A DNA stretch of 45,003 nt from a virus. Below, one piece after another: positions 30,277 to 36,951 of this stretch (position 1 is its first letter; every line of letters starts with the position of its first letter). The DNA is taken from positions 1 to 45,003 of IMG/VR virus record IMGVR_UViG_3300027759_000146. One strand, given 5' to 3'. Below the pieces are notes generated by a model that was given only the letters and a program-made list of their open reading frames with translations, had not been told where the DNA came from and did not search any database. The position numbers and the translations under genes were made by a program.

Positions 30277-30784
30277 AAAACTCTGCCTAGGGGAGAGGAT
30301 CACTCTCCACCCAGGCGTTATTCCACTTCCCCGGAGCCACAGCTTAGTCTTCCGTGTGGATTAGCGTCATGCCAAGTGCGCTAACTCTGGATGCTTTCCA
30401 CCGCTTGGCGGCGTCTAGCTCGGTCATCCAGTTCTACCCTCCACCCGCAGGACTTGCACCCACAGTTAAAGATAGAAAACTCCACCGATTGCGCTTGCTC
30501 TTCTTTGCGCTCTCGTCACAGGTAAGAACGTCGTAGTGATGGTGGACTGCGCTCTACGCCTTACGGCTTCCAACGCCTCCCTCATGCCAACACAAAACCC
30601 GATAGAAACCTGTAACAAGGTACGGGCCAGAAAGCACAAAACCCATAGTGGAACGAGCTTTGGGCTTGGTTGCCGCATACAGGGCTGTCTATAGCAGACA
30701 CCTGTAGCTTTGACGAAGCCCGCTCCACTATGGGTTCGGGATTGCGTTCTATAGAAACTACACCGGGTTACCAAGCCGGTGATG
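30277..30784 (-). ncRNA. Structured noncoding RNA of about 500 nt with its own promoter
   Basis: There is no convincing gene here, but the minus strand folds throughout. Hairpin CACCGG/CCGGTG at the 5' end (30781-30761). A 21-bp stem (30736-30716 with 30660-30640) that is complete on the minus strand through two G-U pairs, while the plus strand would have A-C mismatches. It encloses the hairpin ACAGG-TGTCT/AGACA-GC-CCTGT. GGCTTGGT in the first loop region can pair with ACCAAGCC (30670-30663). Further stems: TCCACC/GGTGGA (30546-30541, 30486-30481), CTGGATG/CATCCAG (30431-30425, 30393-30387) enclosing CGCCGC/GCGGTG, TTAGCG/CGCTAA (30384-30379, 30366-30361) and GGAGAG/CTCTCC (30308-30292). The 3' end near 30277 (TTTT) is approximate. 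It resembles large ornate phage RNAs (GOLLD, ROOL) only in style. Confidence 0.75.
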
Positions 30785-30790
30785 GGGCGA

Positions 30791-30820
30791 ATTATATCAA
30801 CACATTTTAAAGCGCGTCAA
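30791..30820 (-). promoter_or_regulatory. Strong sigma70 promoter of the structured RNA
   Basis: On the minus strand TTGACG (30820-30815), 18-nt spacer, TATAAT (30796-30791). The predicted start, about 30784, is at the first hairpin of the RNA. It lies only 25 nt after the stop of the glycosyltransferase-like gene, and no ribosome site or start codon follows closely. Confidence 0.85.
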
Positions 30821-30844
30821 TACCACTTACATAAAATTTGACTT

Positions 30845-31507
30845 TTATAGGACGTCCGGCATATGGTGATCGTTGATCCCGCCGTAGACAGGCAGGTAAT
30901 CGGGGAACAAAACAGTCATCTTTTCAGCTATGGCAATCTTTTCCGGGATTGATAGACTGTACATATGCAAGATGTAATCACCCAACTGCCAGTGATTTGG
31001 GTGCTGGTTCATCACCTCGGCCTCGACAATTCGAACCGTGCTTCTTACCCAGGGATCAATTTGAATCATGTTCCACAAGTGCTGCTGCTGCCGCCACTGG
31101 TACTGTTGCCAGATTGGAAAGTCATCAATAAACCTATCCACCAGCTTCAAGGTGTCGGGCGTATTCACGTAGATCATTACATCATTGTTGATGGGCCACC
31201 ACTTTAATCGCTCTTTGGCCACAACCACATTGTCGTTTGGTTGGAGAATGTCCTCTACTGTTACCCACTGGTTCATGAACATGACATCCGCGCCAACTAC
31301 CATCAAGACATCTGTACTCTGAATGTACTCGCGTATCTGCCTTAACTCAGCCAGCGCATTTTCATTGAAGTCCGGAGTGTCGTATTCAAAGTAATCGCAC
31401 ACCCATTTATACCCGTTGCGCTCAGCATATATCTGCTGGTTCTTTTGGGTGATAGCGGACAAGTCCTTGATTTTGTTGGAAGTATTGGTTTTTATGGTAA
31501 TTTTCAT
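30845..31507 (-). CDS. Glycosyltransferase-like protein
   Basis: A 220-residue protein. 'KNQQIYAERNGYKWVCDYF' (about residues 22-40) is followed by 'LAELRQIREYIQSTDVLMVV' and 'GADVMFMNQW', where the acidic 'GAD.MF' stands for the DxD metal site. A later 'NNDVMIYVNT' and 'QQHLWNMIQ' fit the GT34/GMA12-like galactosyltransferase layout. It may modify host surface sugars, a virion protein or DNA bases. It is flanked by the two noncoding regions. The start overlaps a possible 21-codon upstream ORF by 4 nt. Confidence 0.65.
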   Translation of the reverse strand: MKITIKTNTSNKIKDLSAITQKNQQIYAERNGYKWVCDYFEYDTPDFNENALAELRQIREYIQSTDVLMVVGADVMFMNQWVTVEDILQPNDNVVVAKERLKWWPINNDVMIYVNTPDTLKLVDRFIDDFPIWQQYQWRQQQHLWNMIQIDPWVRSTVRIVEAEVMNQHPNHWQLGDYILHMYSLSIPEKIAIAEKMTVLFPDYLPVYGGINDHHMPDVL

Positions 31508-31790
31508 GGCAGTCCAATCCCCGTGCGTGTAGGTTGTTGGTGGCTGGTACTGTGATCTCCAGCTTTCATTAAACTATCGGGCCTACTGCGGTCAGCCCAA
31601 TCCGAAATAGCGGGGTTAGTCCTCGATCTCCAAACCCATAGGCTTAGCGTTTTCCCCTGAAAGATGCCGCAACACCTTGCACATCAGTCTGTGCATTCAC
31701 CAACACGGCTGGGGACTGCCTTGCAAGGATAGTTCTAGTTACGGCGAACCACAATCCCCATGCGTGTTAATCCCCGTCTTTCCGGGGTGC

Positions 31791-31839
31791 CAGCTAATCC
31801 TATCATGACTCAGAAAGGAAAGGTGCCACCGATTAGCTG
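31791..31839 (-). repeat. Inverted repeat CAGCTAATC ... GATTAGCTG
   Basis: Perfect 9-bp arms at 31791-31799 and 31831-31839 with a 31-nt loop. The right arm overlaps the stop region of the possible small gene 31833-31937. It could form an RNA stem or a split operator. Confidence 0.55.
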
Positions 31840-31937
31840 ACGCGGTTAATAGGGTAAAACTTCATCACAAAACCCCCGGCTGCCCACTCACGCCTTACAG
31901 CAACCTTTACACCTTGGCTTGCGCGCCTGGCATACAC
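31833..31937 (-). CDS. Possible small basic protein (34 aa), GTG start
   Basis: GTG at 31937 with GAGGAG five bases upstream, followed by 34 codons in the same frame as the PP-loop gene after its stop. The protein MYARRASQGVKVAVRREWAA... ends 'FVMKFYPINRVS'. Strong ribosome site is the main support; length makes it uncertain. Confidence 0.4.
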   Translation of the reverse strand: MYARRASQGVKVAVRREWAAGGFVMKFYPINRVS

Positions 31938-31958
31938 CAAGCTCCTCGCAAGACCGAA

Positions 31959-32822
31959 TCAATCTCCACAGAAGCACGCTATCCCCTCCTCATTCACATC
32001 AAACATATCCGTCTGATCCCGCGAGAAGTCCATCATCTTCTGGTAGCTGGGCCGGTCGCTCCTGAATACGGCGCCAGACGGCTTGCTGGCCAAACTGGTC
32101 AATTCCATCTTTGCCCACCACACACCCCTGCTAGGGTCTTCCCTAATCAAGCTCTGAATCTGCGCCGCCGGCTTGAGAAAGCACAGCACACAGTTGCCAG
32201 CTAAAGTCCGGCCATTGAATGTATCTAGCTCCAGATTAAACGGCTGCTTGCTCCAGAATTCATTGACATCCTGCACCGAGTACCCGGCATCAGCCAATGG
32301 CATACGCATGGTTTCCTTGGTAGTCTCAGTGCTATGCCCGCGGGCGCGTATCTTGGTCACACGGCGGTTTTCATCAGACCGAATCCCGATCATCTGATCC
32401 CACTCCATGTCCGCGGCATCCCAACCCAGCGCCTCCCAGTTATTCCTGAGCCACTTGTGCATCGTCCTGATCTTCAGTTCAGAAGTGCAGAACCTAGTTA
32501 CCGGGTTGGGCAGGTAGTTGCGCTTCTTGATGATGGCCTCAAACGGCTCACCATTGCGACTAGCAGTGGCAAAGTTGACAGCTTCATACCCCACTTCATT
32601 GGTGCGATATTCCAGCCAGTTGATGTTTACACCCCACTCCTGACCGCACCGCTCCACAAATCTCAAAGTATTTTCATGCTCTAAGCCCGTGTTGGCAAAG
32701 CAAATAACGGCGTCCTTGGGCAACCCGCCATGAGTTTCCAAGACCTTCCAAAGCATAAAAGCTGATGTCCGACCGCCTGAGAATGAGATGGCGGTAGGGC
32801 CGTCGATACGAAATGCGTCCAT
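31959..32822 (-). CDS. PP-loop ATPase, PAPS reductase-like
   Basis: A 287-residue protein. N-terminal PP-loop 'ISFSGGRTSAFML' (residues 12-24) binds ATP and adenylates the substrate. It also has 'FANTGLEHENTLRFV', 'TRFCTSELKIRTM', 'GNCVLCFLKPAAQ' and a terminal 'GIACFCGD', Cys motifs usual in phage PAPS-reductase-like and DndC-like proteins. The phage role may be sulfur-linked nucleic-acid modification or nucleotide metabolism. No dnd or ssp partner genes are in the window. Ribosome site AAGGA. Confidence 0.8.
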   Translation of the reverse strand: MDAFRIDGPTAISFSGGRTSAFMLWKVLETHGGLPKDAVICFANTGLEHENTLRFVERCGQEWGVNINWLEYRTNEVGYEAVNFATASRNGEPFEAIIKKRNYLPNPVTRFCTSELKIRTMHKWLRNNWEALGWDAADMEWDQMIGIRSDENRRVTKIRARGHSTETTKETMRMPLADAGYSVQDVNEFWSKQPFNLELDTFNGRTLAGNCVLCFLKPAAQIQSLIREDPSRGVWWAKMELTSLASKPSGAVFRSDRPSYQKMMDFSRDQTDMFDVNEEGIACFCGD

Positions 32823-32833
32823 CGTTTTCCTTG

Positions 32834-32865
32834 AAAAAAGGGGGGTGGAACCTAAGCCCCACCCC
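32834..32865 (-). terminator. Rho-independent terminator between nuclease and PP-loop gene
   Basis: On the minus strand GGGGTGG (32865-32859), 10-nt loop, CCACCCC (32848-32842), then CC and TTTTTT (32839-32834). It follows the VRR-NUC stop by 51 nt and precedes the PP-loop start by 12 nt, so the nuclease transcript should end here. Confidence 0.75.
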
Positions 32866-32916
32866 TAACCAACAAAAGAAGAACATGAACCGCAACTGCA
32901 TAGCGGCACCATGATC

Positions 32917-33204
32917 TTAACAACATTTCTTGAGCAGATCAATCGCCTCGTCCACAGAGTTGACTATGGCAACGATGCCACCCCTCCACTCTTCAAAGAA
33001 CTTCTGCTCCGCCGGCGTCAGCTTCCTGGCAGACGGAACCTTCTGGCCATCCTTGACTTCCATCAGGATCGTCATCCCCCTAAACCCTACAAGCAGATCG
33101 GGTAAACCATTACCTTGGGTAACGATACGGACAGTCGCCCCCATTGCGCGCAAGGCAGCAACAATTTGTTCTTGGTTGGCGTCGATTCTGGCAGCGTGTC
33201 GCAT
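32917..33204 (-). CDS. VRR-NUC domain nuclease
   Basis: A 95-residue single-domain PD-(D/E)XK nuclease. Catalytic positions: 'GLPDLLVGFRG' (Asp36), 'ILMEVKDG' (Glu49, Lys51), and 'AEQKFFEEW' helix (Gln67). VRR-NUC proteins cut branched DNA such as Holliday junctions. Phage stand-alone versions often act as resolvases that trim DNA before packaging. The start codon lies inside operator copy 5 and only 9 nt after a TATAAT, so the mRNA may be almost leaderless. Confidence 0.85.
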   Translation of the reverse strand: MRHAARIDANQEQIVAALRAMGATVRIVTQGNGLPDLLVGFRGMTILMEVKDGQKVPSARKLTPAEQKFFEEWRGGIVAIVNSVDEAIDLLKKCC

Positions 33205-33211
33205 AGGTGAC
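33198..33211 (-). promoter_or_regulatory. Operator copy 5, GTCACCTATGCGAC on minus strand
   Basis: It is identical to copy 1. The ATG of the VRR-NUC gene (33204-33202) is contained in it, and its edge is 2 bp from the minus-strand TATAAT. A bound protein should block VRR-NUC transcription directly and may act on the divergent promoter at 33230-33258. Confidence 0.75.
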
Positions 33212-33212
33212 G

Positions 33213-33218
33213 ATTATA
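33213..33218 (-). promoter_or_regulatory. Perfect -10 box for the VRR-NUC gene
   Basis: TATAAT on the minus strand. A TTGCAA (33242-33237) lies 18 nt upstream, longer than ideal. The predicted start site is 2-3 nt from the ATG, suggesting leaderless translation. Confidence 0.55.
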
Positions 33219-33229
33219 ACAGATAGTAG

Positions 33230-33258
33230 TTGAGCCGTTGCAATATGTGTGGTACATT
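33230..33258 (+). promoter_or_regulatory. Promoter of the recombination operon
   Basis: TTGAGC (33230-33235), 17-nt spacer, TACATT (33253-33258). The -10 hexamer is the same as in the promoter at 30190. It lies 25 nt upstream of the first start codon at 33284. Confidence 0.7.
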
Positions 33259-33283
33259 TCGTTCCCCAACAACAGGAGAGCAT

Positions 33284-33532
33284 ATGAATGCAAAAGAAAA
33301 AGTAGAGGTGTTGCGAATGATAGATGAAGGGAAATACTTAGCCGAAGAAATCATAGAGGTTTGCAAAGAGTCTGGCAAAGACGAAAGAGTTGCTGCCACC
33401 GCCTTGGCAATAGCCTATGGATCAATTTGCGTATTGGCCGAGATTCCTATGCATCAATCCATCTCAATGCTAATGAGCATATACAAACAGACAGTTGTGA
33501 TCAAGGAGGATGGCGATGGAAAGCTGTCCTGA
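33284..33532 (+). CDS. Hypothetical helical protein, first of recombination operon
   Basis: 82 residues from ATG 33284, placed by AGGAG and the upstream promoter. 'MNAKEKVEVLRMIDEGKYLA' followed by 'DERVAATALAIAYGSICVLA', an all-helical small protein. Function unknown. It overlaps the next gene by 17 nt. Confidence 0.6.
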   Translation: MNAKEKVEVLRMIDEGKYLAEEIIEVCKESGKDERVAATALAIAYGSICVLAEIPMHQSISMLMSIYKQTVVIKEDGDGKLS

Positions 33533-33731
33533 TTGCGGCCTGTTAAATCCAGATGACTTGCACACCTGCCCAGAGTACGAGGCAAACCAAAAAAGGGAAC
33601 AAGCTCACCTGACGATCCAGCAAGAGATGAAGATATTGCGTATGCGAGTCGAAGAGCTTGAGCGCAGAACGGCACAACACACCAGCCAACTGAAACCTTG
33701 GAGAGATCATGATCCTTACAAACAAACATAA
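33516..33731 (+). CDS. Small zinc-knuckle coiled-coil protein
   Basis: 71 residues from ATG 33516 (AAGGAGG upstream). 'MESCPDCGLLNPDDLHTCPE' supplies CxxC plus a third Cys, then a coiled coil ('EMKILRMRVEELERRTAQ'). Possibly a nucleic-acid-binding adaptor. It overlaps the nuclease gene by 23 nt. Confidence 0.6.
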   Translation: MESCPDCGLLNPDDLHTCPEYEANQKREQAHLTIQQEMKILRMRVEELERRTAQHTSQLKPWRDHDPYKQT

Positions 33732-34587
33732 CCTGCCCCAGACATTCGTCAATGTCATTGAGCGGCCAACATACAGCAAAGGCAAAGCCCACCTGTCTGC
33801 CACCGAGATAATCAATAGCCCCCAGATTGTCACCCTCAAACACAAGCACTGGGATGAGATTGAAGTCGATGCCAGTGAGATGGTTTGGTCACTGTTTGGT
33901 AGCGCAGTACACGGCATCCTTGAGCATGGCAAAGGCAAGAACCATATCGTCGAAGAACGTATGCACACAACCTTGGATGGTTGGAATCTGTCTGGTGCCA
34001 TCGACCTGCAAGAGGTTGACGAAGACGGCGGCATCCACATCCGCGACTACAAGGTGACTGGCGCATGGTCAGTCAGGAATGAAAAGCAAGACTGGCACGA
34101 TCAGCTTAACGTCTATGCGTGGCTGGTTGAGAAGGTCAAAGGTAAGCAGGTCAAGTCATTGCAGATCATTGCCATCATCCGCGACTGGGCTGCGCGTGAG
34201 GCCGCGGTTAAAGAAGATTACCCACAGGCACCCATTGCAACGATTGATATCCCACTATGGGACATGGAAAAGAGAGAGGCTTTTGTTATGGAGCGGTTGA
34301 ACCTCCACTCAACAGCTTACTTTGAAAGCGATTCAGGCGGTGAGTTGCCGGCCTGTACGCCAGAAGAAATGTGGGAGAAACCCACCAGCTACGCCGTCAA
34401 AAAAGAAGGCGGTGTTCGCGCCAAGAGTGTTCACGAGACACAAGAGTTGGCCGAGAAAGCCCTCCCCCCAAAGGGCTATTTCATTGAAGTCAGAGAAGGG
34501 GAAAGAACCCGCTGCGAAAAGTACTGTCAAGTCAGTCCATTCTGCAAGCAATACCAAACCTACAAACTGGAAAAGGAAGAATCATGA
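33709..34587 (+). CDS. Cas4/RecB-like PD-(D/E)XK exonuclease
   Basis: A 292-residue protein. 'LFGSAVHGILEHG' gives the His68 motif, 'LSGAIDLQEV' gives Asp99, 'IRDYKVTG' gives Asp113-x-Lys115 and 'DQLNVYAWL' the QxxxY motif. Cys216 and the C-terminal Cys269, Cys273 and Cys279 ('RCEKYCQVSPFC') form a likely 4Fe-4S cluster, as in Cas4 and AddB. It resects DNA ends, making single strands for the ERF annealase encoded next door. Confidence 0.85.
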   Translation: MILTNKHNLPQTFVNVIERPTYSKGKAHLSATEIINSPQIVTLKHKHWDEIEVDASEMVWSLFGSAVHGILEHGKGKNHIVEERMHTTLDGWNLSGAIDLQEVDEDGGIHIRDYKVTGAWSVRNEKQDWHDQLNVYAWLVEKVKGKQVKSLQIIAIIRDWAAREAAVKEDYPQAPIATIDIPLWDMEKREAFVMERLNLHSTAYFESDSGGELPACTPEEMWEKPTSYAVKKEGGVRAKSVHETQELAEKALPPKGYFIEVREGERTRCEKYCQVSPFCKQYQTYKLEKEES

Positions 34588-34877
34588 TCGAATTAGAGCT
34601 GACCAAAGGCGAAGCTATTTTAGTTTTGGAATTAATAAAACACGGCACGGATGAATTGATTTCTCAATTAACGGATGCGCTGGATGAAGAGAATACCTCC
34701 GAAAAAATGGAGAAAGCGGCTGGTGAGAATTACGTTGTAAATCTTGAGCGTGAAGTTGAGCGACTCACCAAGTTGCTTGCAACACCAACAGAGGCCGCCC
34801 CCGCCCCCTACGGGCACAAAAAAGATGGGACACCCAAGAAAGCATTAGGCCGTCCAGCCAAGAAAGGCATTAAATGA
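34584..34877 (+). CDS. Small protein with AT-hook-like C-terminus
   Basis: A 97-residue protein. Helical acidic N-terminus ('MIELELTKGEAILVLELIKH'), coiled segment, then a Pro/Ala linker and 'KKALGRPAKKGIK', an AT-hook-like GRP with Lys around it. ATGA overlaps on both sides put it between nuclease and annealase, so it may be an accessory DNA-binding factor. Confidence 0.6.
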   Translation: MIELELTKGEAILVLELIKHGTDELISQLTDALDEENTSEKMEKAAGENYVVNLEREVERLTKLLATPTEAAPAPYGHKKDGTPKKALGRPAKKGIK

Positions 34878-35572
34878 CAGTCCACAAAAAGCTGATGCAA
34901 GCCCGCATCAAATTGCAAAACACAGAGTTGAAGAAGTCAGGCGAAAACAAGTTCGCTGGCTACAAATACTTTGAACTGGGTGACTTCTTACCCCAGACCA
35001 TGCAGATCTTTCACGATCTGGAGTTGTGTAGCGTTGTCTCATTTGACACCGACTACGCCCGCCTGTGTATCACCGACACAGAAGATGGGACAACACTCAC
35101 CATCACCTCTCCCATGGCAGAGGCCAACCTCAAGGGTGCCCACCCCATTCAAAATCTGGGTGCCGTACTTTCTTATCAACGGAGGTACCTTTGGTTGGCC
35201 GCAATGGAGGTGGTTGAGCATGACATCATCGATGCGTCCTCTGGTTCTGAGCCGCCACCCAAGCCCACTCCCCCGCCCATCCCCAAGCCAGTAGCCAAAG
35301 TGGCAACGTTGCCAAAAAAGATGGAAGGCGCTGCCGGGCCGTGGCAACTGTCGATCTCTTTGGATGAGAGCGCCGGGTTGCAAGACTGGTTGAATGTAGC
35401 GGTAGACGCTACACGCATTGCGCTGAAACAAGCCAAGAACGAGAAAGATGTTATGGACATCTTCAAGGTCAACCGGGTTATCTTTGACCGCATGAAGGCA
35501 GAGTCACCCGAGGATCACGTTGCCATCTTAGGCGACTTCAAGAAACGCAAAGAAGAACTTCAAGGAGAATGA
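34874..35572 (+). CDS. erf: ERF-family single-strand annealing protein
   Basis: A 232-residue protein. The N-terminal annealase core has 'NKFAGYKYFELGDFLPQ' (about residues 25-41), a central 'LTITSPMAEANLKGAHPIQN' and 'GAVLSYQRRYLWLAAM', the usual ERF signature. A Pro-rich linker (about 126-150) holds the dispersed palindrome in its codons. The C-terminus is helical. ERF pairs complementary single strands and may circularise or recombine phage DNA together with the SSB-like protein downstream. Confidence 0.85.
   Translation: MTVHKKLMQARIKLQNTELKKSGENKFAGYKYFELGDFLPQTMQIFHDLELCSVVSFDTDYARLCITDTEDGTTLTITSPMAEANLKGAHPIQNLGAVLSYQRRYLWLAAMEVVEHDIIDASSGSEPPPKPTPPPIPKPVAKVATLPKKMEGAAGPWQLSISLDESAGLQDWLNVAVDATRIALKQAKNEKDVMDIFKVNRVIFDRMKAESPEDHVAILGDFKKRKEELQGE
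35301..35314. repeat. Dispersed palindrome, copy 5
   Basis: Perfect copy in the Pro-rich linker of the ERF gene, here on the coding plus strand (reading V-A-T-L-P). Confidence 0.8.
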
Positions 35573-35573
35573 C

Positions 35574-35876
35574 ATGGCTACCCAGTACCCCAACAGCGGA
35601 AAGCTTTCCGACAACCGATACAAAGACAACCCCAAGAAGCCAGACATGGTTGGTGAGCTTGTCATGCAACGCTCAGCCCTCAAAGAGTTGCTTGGCGAAC
35701 ACGATGGCGATGACATTGTGATCAAGCTAAGCTCATGGAAGATGGAAGGCAACTATGGCCCTTGGATGCGCTTGTCTTGGAACAACTACAAGCCAAAGGA
35801 TAAGGCTGAAGGCGCGCCCAAGCAAGCACCGCAACAGAGCGCCATCCCCGATGACAATAGTGACATACCCTTTTGA
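35574..35876 (+). CDS. ssb: SSB-like single-strand DNA-binding protein
   Basis: A 100-residue protein. A short beta-rich body ('DDIVIKLSSWKMEGNYGPWM') is followed by a linker and an acidic terminal tail 'DDNSDIPF', the hallmark of SSB proteins that recruits partners. The body is shorter than the standard OB fold, so it is a minimal phage type. It lies directly behind ERF with an AAGGAG ribosome site. Confidence 0.75.
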   Translation: MATQYPNSGKLSDNRYKDNPKKPDMVGELVMQRSALKELLGEHDGDDIVIKLSSWKMEGNYGPWMRLSWNNYKPKDKAEGAPKQAPQQSAIPDDNSDIPF

Positions 35877-35878
35877 CT

Positions 35879-36298
35879 ATGAAGACAAGTCAGTTTGAGG
35901 CAGTCAAGGTAGCCATTAAACAGGACAAGACGGGGTATGTACTTACCCTGTCTATCCATCCTGACGAGATACCCGAGGAGGTCATGCGCGACTTTGTCGG
36001 TGCCAGGTATCAAGTGGTGATGGTTCGGTTAAACGGCGAAGAAAAACCAATGAACCGATCCCACGAATATGCCTACGACCCTGTCCGGCTGGCTGGAATG
36101 CTATGCCGGGACACCGAATTTCATCGATTCCTACTGGCAACAGGGAACATTCTGGAGGCCAGCGAGAAGGAAGTGGCCGACTGGATGCGATCTGAGTTTG
36201 GCGTTGCATCCAGATCAGAACTCAGGGACAACCCGGAAGCAGCAAAGCACCTACACACAATCAATGAGGAATACAAATTATGGAAACTAGGCGCTTAA
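35879..36298 (+). CDS. Conserved protein of the recombination operon
   Basis: 139 residues from ATG 35879. 'FEAVKVAIKQDKTGYVLTLS' then 'IPEEVMRDFVGARYQVVMVR', a beta-rich domain and a helical C-terminus. I recall a common phage neighbour of SSB-like genes with this 'VKVAI.QDK.GY.LTL..HP' opening. Unknown function. It overlaps the RHH gene by 19 nt. Confidence 0.65.
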   Translation: MKTSQFEAVKVAIKQDKTGYVLTLSIHPDEIPEEVMRDFVGARYQVVMVRLNGEEKPMNRSHEYAYDPVRLAGMLCRDTEFHRFLLATGNILEASEKEVADWMRSEFGVASRSELRDNPEAAKHLHTINEEYKLWKLGA

Positions 36299-36588
36299 TC
36301 CCCTATTCCGTCCACCTACCAGAGCCGCTCTTTAAAAAACTAAAGGCCGCGGCAGGTGAACGCAAAGCATCGGCTATGGTGCGGGATGCCATCAACATCT
36401 TGGTTGAAGGAACCAGCCCCTACAACAGTGGATACAACAAGGGCTTGCGCGATGCACAGGCCGTCATTAAATCCAACAAGGCGGCATCAGGCATTGAGAT
36501 TAACGGCAAGAACATTGGCACCGCCCTTGAGGCGCAAATAGAAAAACTAATAATCAAGGAGAAGGCCAGTGGCAAGAAAAAAACCTGA
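36280..36588 (+). CDS. Ribbon-helix-helix DNA-binding protein
   Basis: A 102-residue protein. Residues 7-45 form a ribbon-helix-helix: strand 'PYSVHLPEPLFKKLKAAAG' followed by 'ERKASAMVRDAINILVEG'. RHH dimers bind inverted repeats with a beta ribbon in the major groove. It is a good candidate for binding GTCACCTANGCGAC or TGGCAACGTTGCCA. The C-terminal half is basic and helical. Confidence 0.7.
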   Translation: METRRLIPYSVHLPEPLFKKLKAAAGERKASAMVRDAINILVEGTSPYNSGYNKGLRDAQAVIKSNKAASGIEINGKNIGTALEAQIEKLIIKEKASGKKKT

Positions 36589-36769
36589 AGGCATTGAAGT
36601 CCTCAAGGCCAAGCGTGACCCTGTATCCATACAGGAAATCACCCTGCTGGACTGGTACGCCGCCTTCTCTTTGCTGGCTTGCTCCACAGTGGCAACGCCA
36701 GAAGACGCGGCCAAGGATGCGTTTGACCGAGCCGAGGCTTGCTTGCAGGAGAGGGCTACGAGGATATGA
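36569..36769 (+). CDS. Small helical protein, GTG start
   Basis: 66 residues from GTG 36569 with AAGGAGA upstream; no nearby ATG fits as well. 'MARKKPEGIEVLKAKRDPVS' followed by 'DWYAAFSLLACSTVATPEDA'. Probably a soluble helical protein. It ends in an ATGA overlap with the zinc-ribbon gene. Confidence 0.55.
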   Translation: MARKKPEGIEVLKAKRDPVSIQEITLLDWYAAFSLLACSTVATPEDAAKDAFDRAEACLQERATRI

Positions 36770-36951
36770 AATGCCCGCGATGCAATGCGCCAACGGAGAC
36801 AAAGAACACAGTGAATAACCAGAACGGCACCATTCGCAGACGCCGGGTTTGTTTTAATATGCACTGGTTTGCCACCGAAGAAAAACCCGTAACCGAACCA
36901 AAGCTCAAAAGTGAAAAGAAACGAACAGAGACACCTAGACAAAGTAGCTGA
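36766..36951 (+). CDS. NrdR-like zinc-ribbon protein without ATP cone
   Basis: 61 residues from ATG 36766. 'MKCPRCNAPTETKNT' and 'TIRRRRVCFNMHWFATEE' match the N-terminal zinc ribbon of NrdR, the repressor of ribonucleotide reductase, but the second Cys pair has only one Cys (CFNM) and the ATP-cone domain is missing. It may be a stand-alone DNA binder. Overlaps HNH gene by 41 nt. Confidence 0.65.
   Translation: MKCPRCNAPTETKNTVNNQNGTIRRRRVCFNMHWFATEEKPVTEPKLKSEKKRTETPRQSS

Larger units (their letters stand above)
31508..31958 (-). other. Gene-poor region, 450 nt
   Basis: No confident gene and no clear promoter. It holds a possible 34-codon gene (31833-31937), an inverted repeat (31791-31839), the hairpin CCCCG/CGGGG (about 31773-31788), a palindrome CCTTGCAAGG (31719-31728), and a direct repeat of CAATCCCCRTGCGTGT (31515-31530 and 31752-31767). 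A 21-codon ORF (31569-31504) ends in an ATGA overlap with the glycosyltransferase-like gene and may couple its translation. A structured leader or second RNA is possible. Confidence 0.45.

Noticed and set aside
30381-30485. A 34-codon GTG frame on the minus strand with a tempting zinc-ribbon-like 'NCGCKSCGWRVE'
   Set aside because: It lies wholly within the structured RNA, has no ribosome site, no ATG, and its bases are used by stable stems (CTGGATG/CATCCAG and others). RNA structure explains the sequence better, but the Cys pattern is worth a glance if homologues keep it.
30420-30490. tRNA-like T-arm (GTGGG-TGCAAGT-CCTGC) on the minus strand
   Set aside because: The loop has G in place of the conserved second T, no matching acceptor or anticodon arm could be found, so it is not a tRNA. 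No tRNA gene was recognised anywhere in the window.
30466-30774. A 102-codon frame on the minus strand over the structured RNA
   Set aside because: Arg/Ser/Leu-rich with no domain or good ribosome site, and it runs through the 21-bp stem and other hairpins; typical of a shadow frame over a stable GC-rich RNA.
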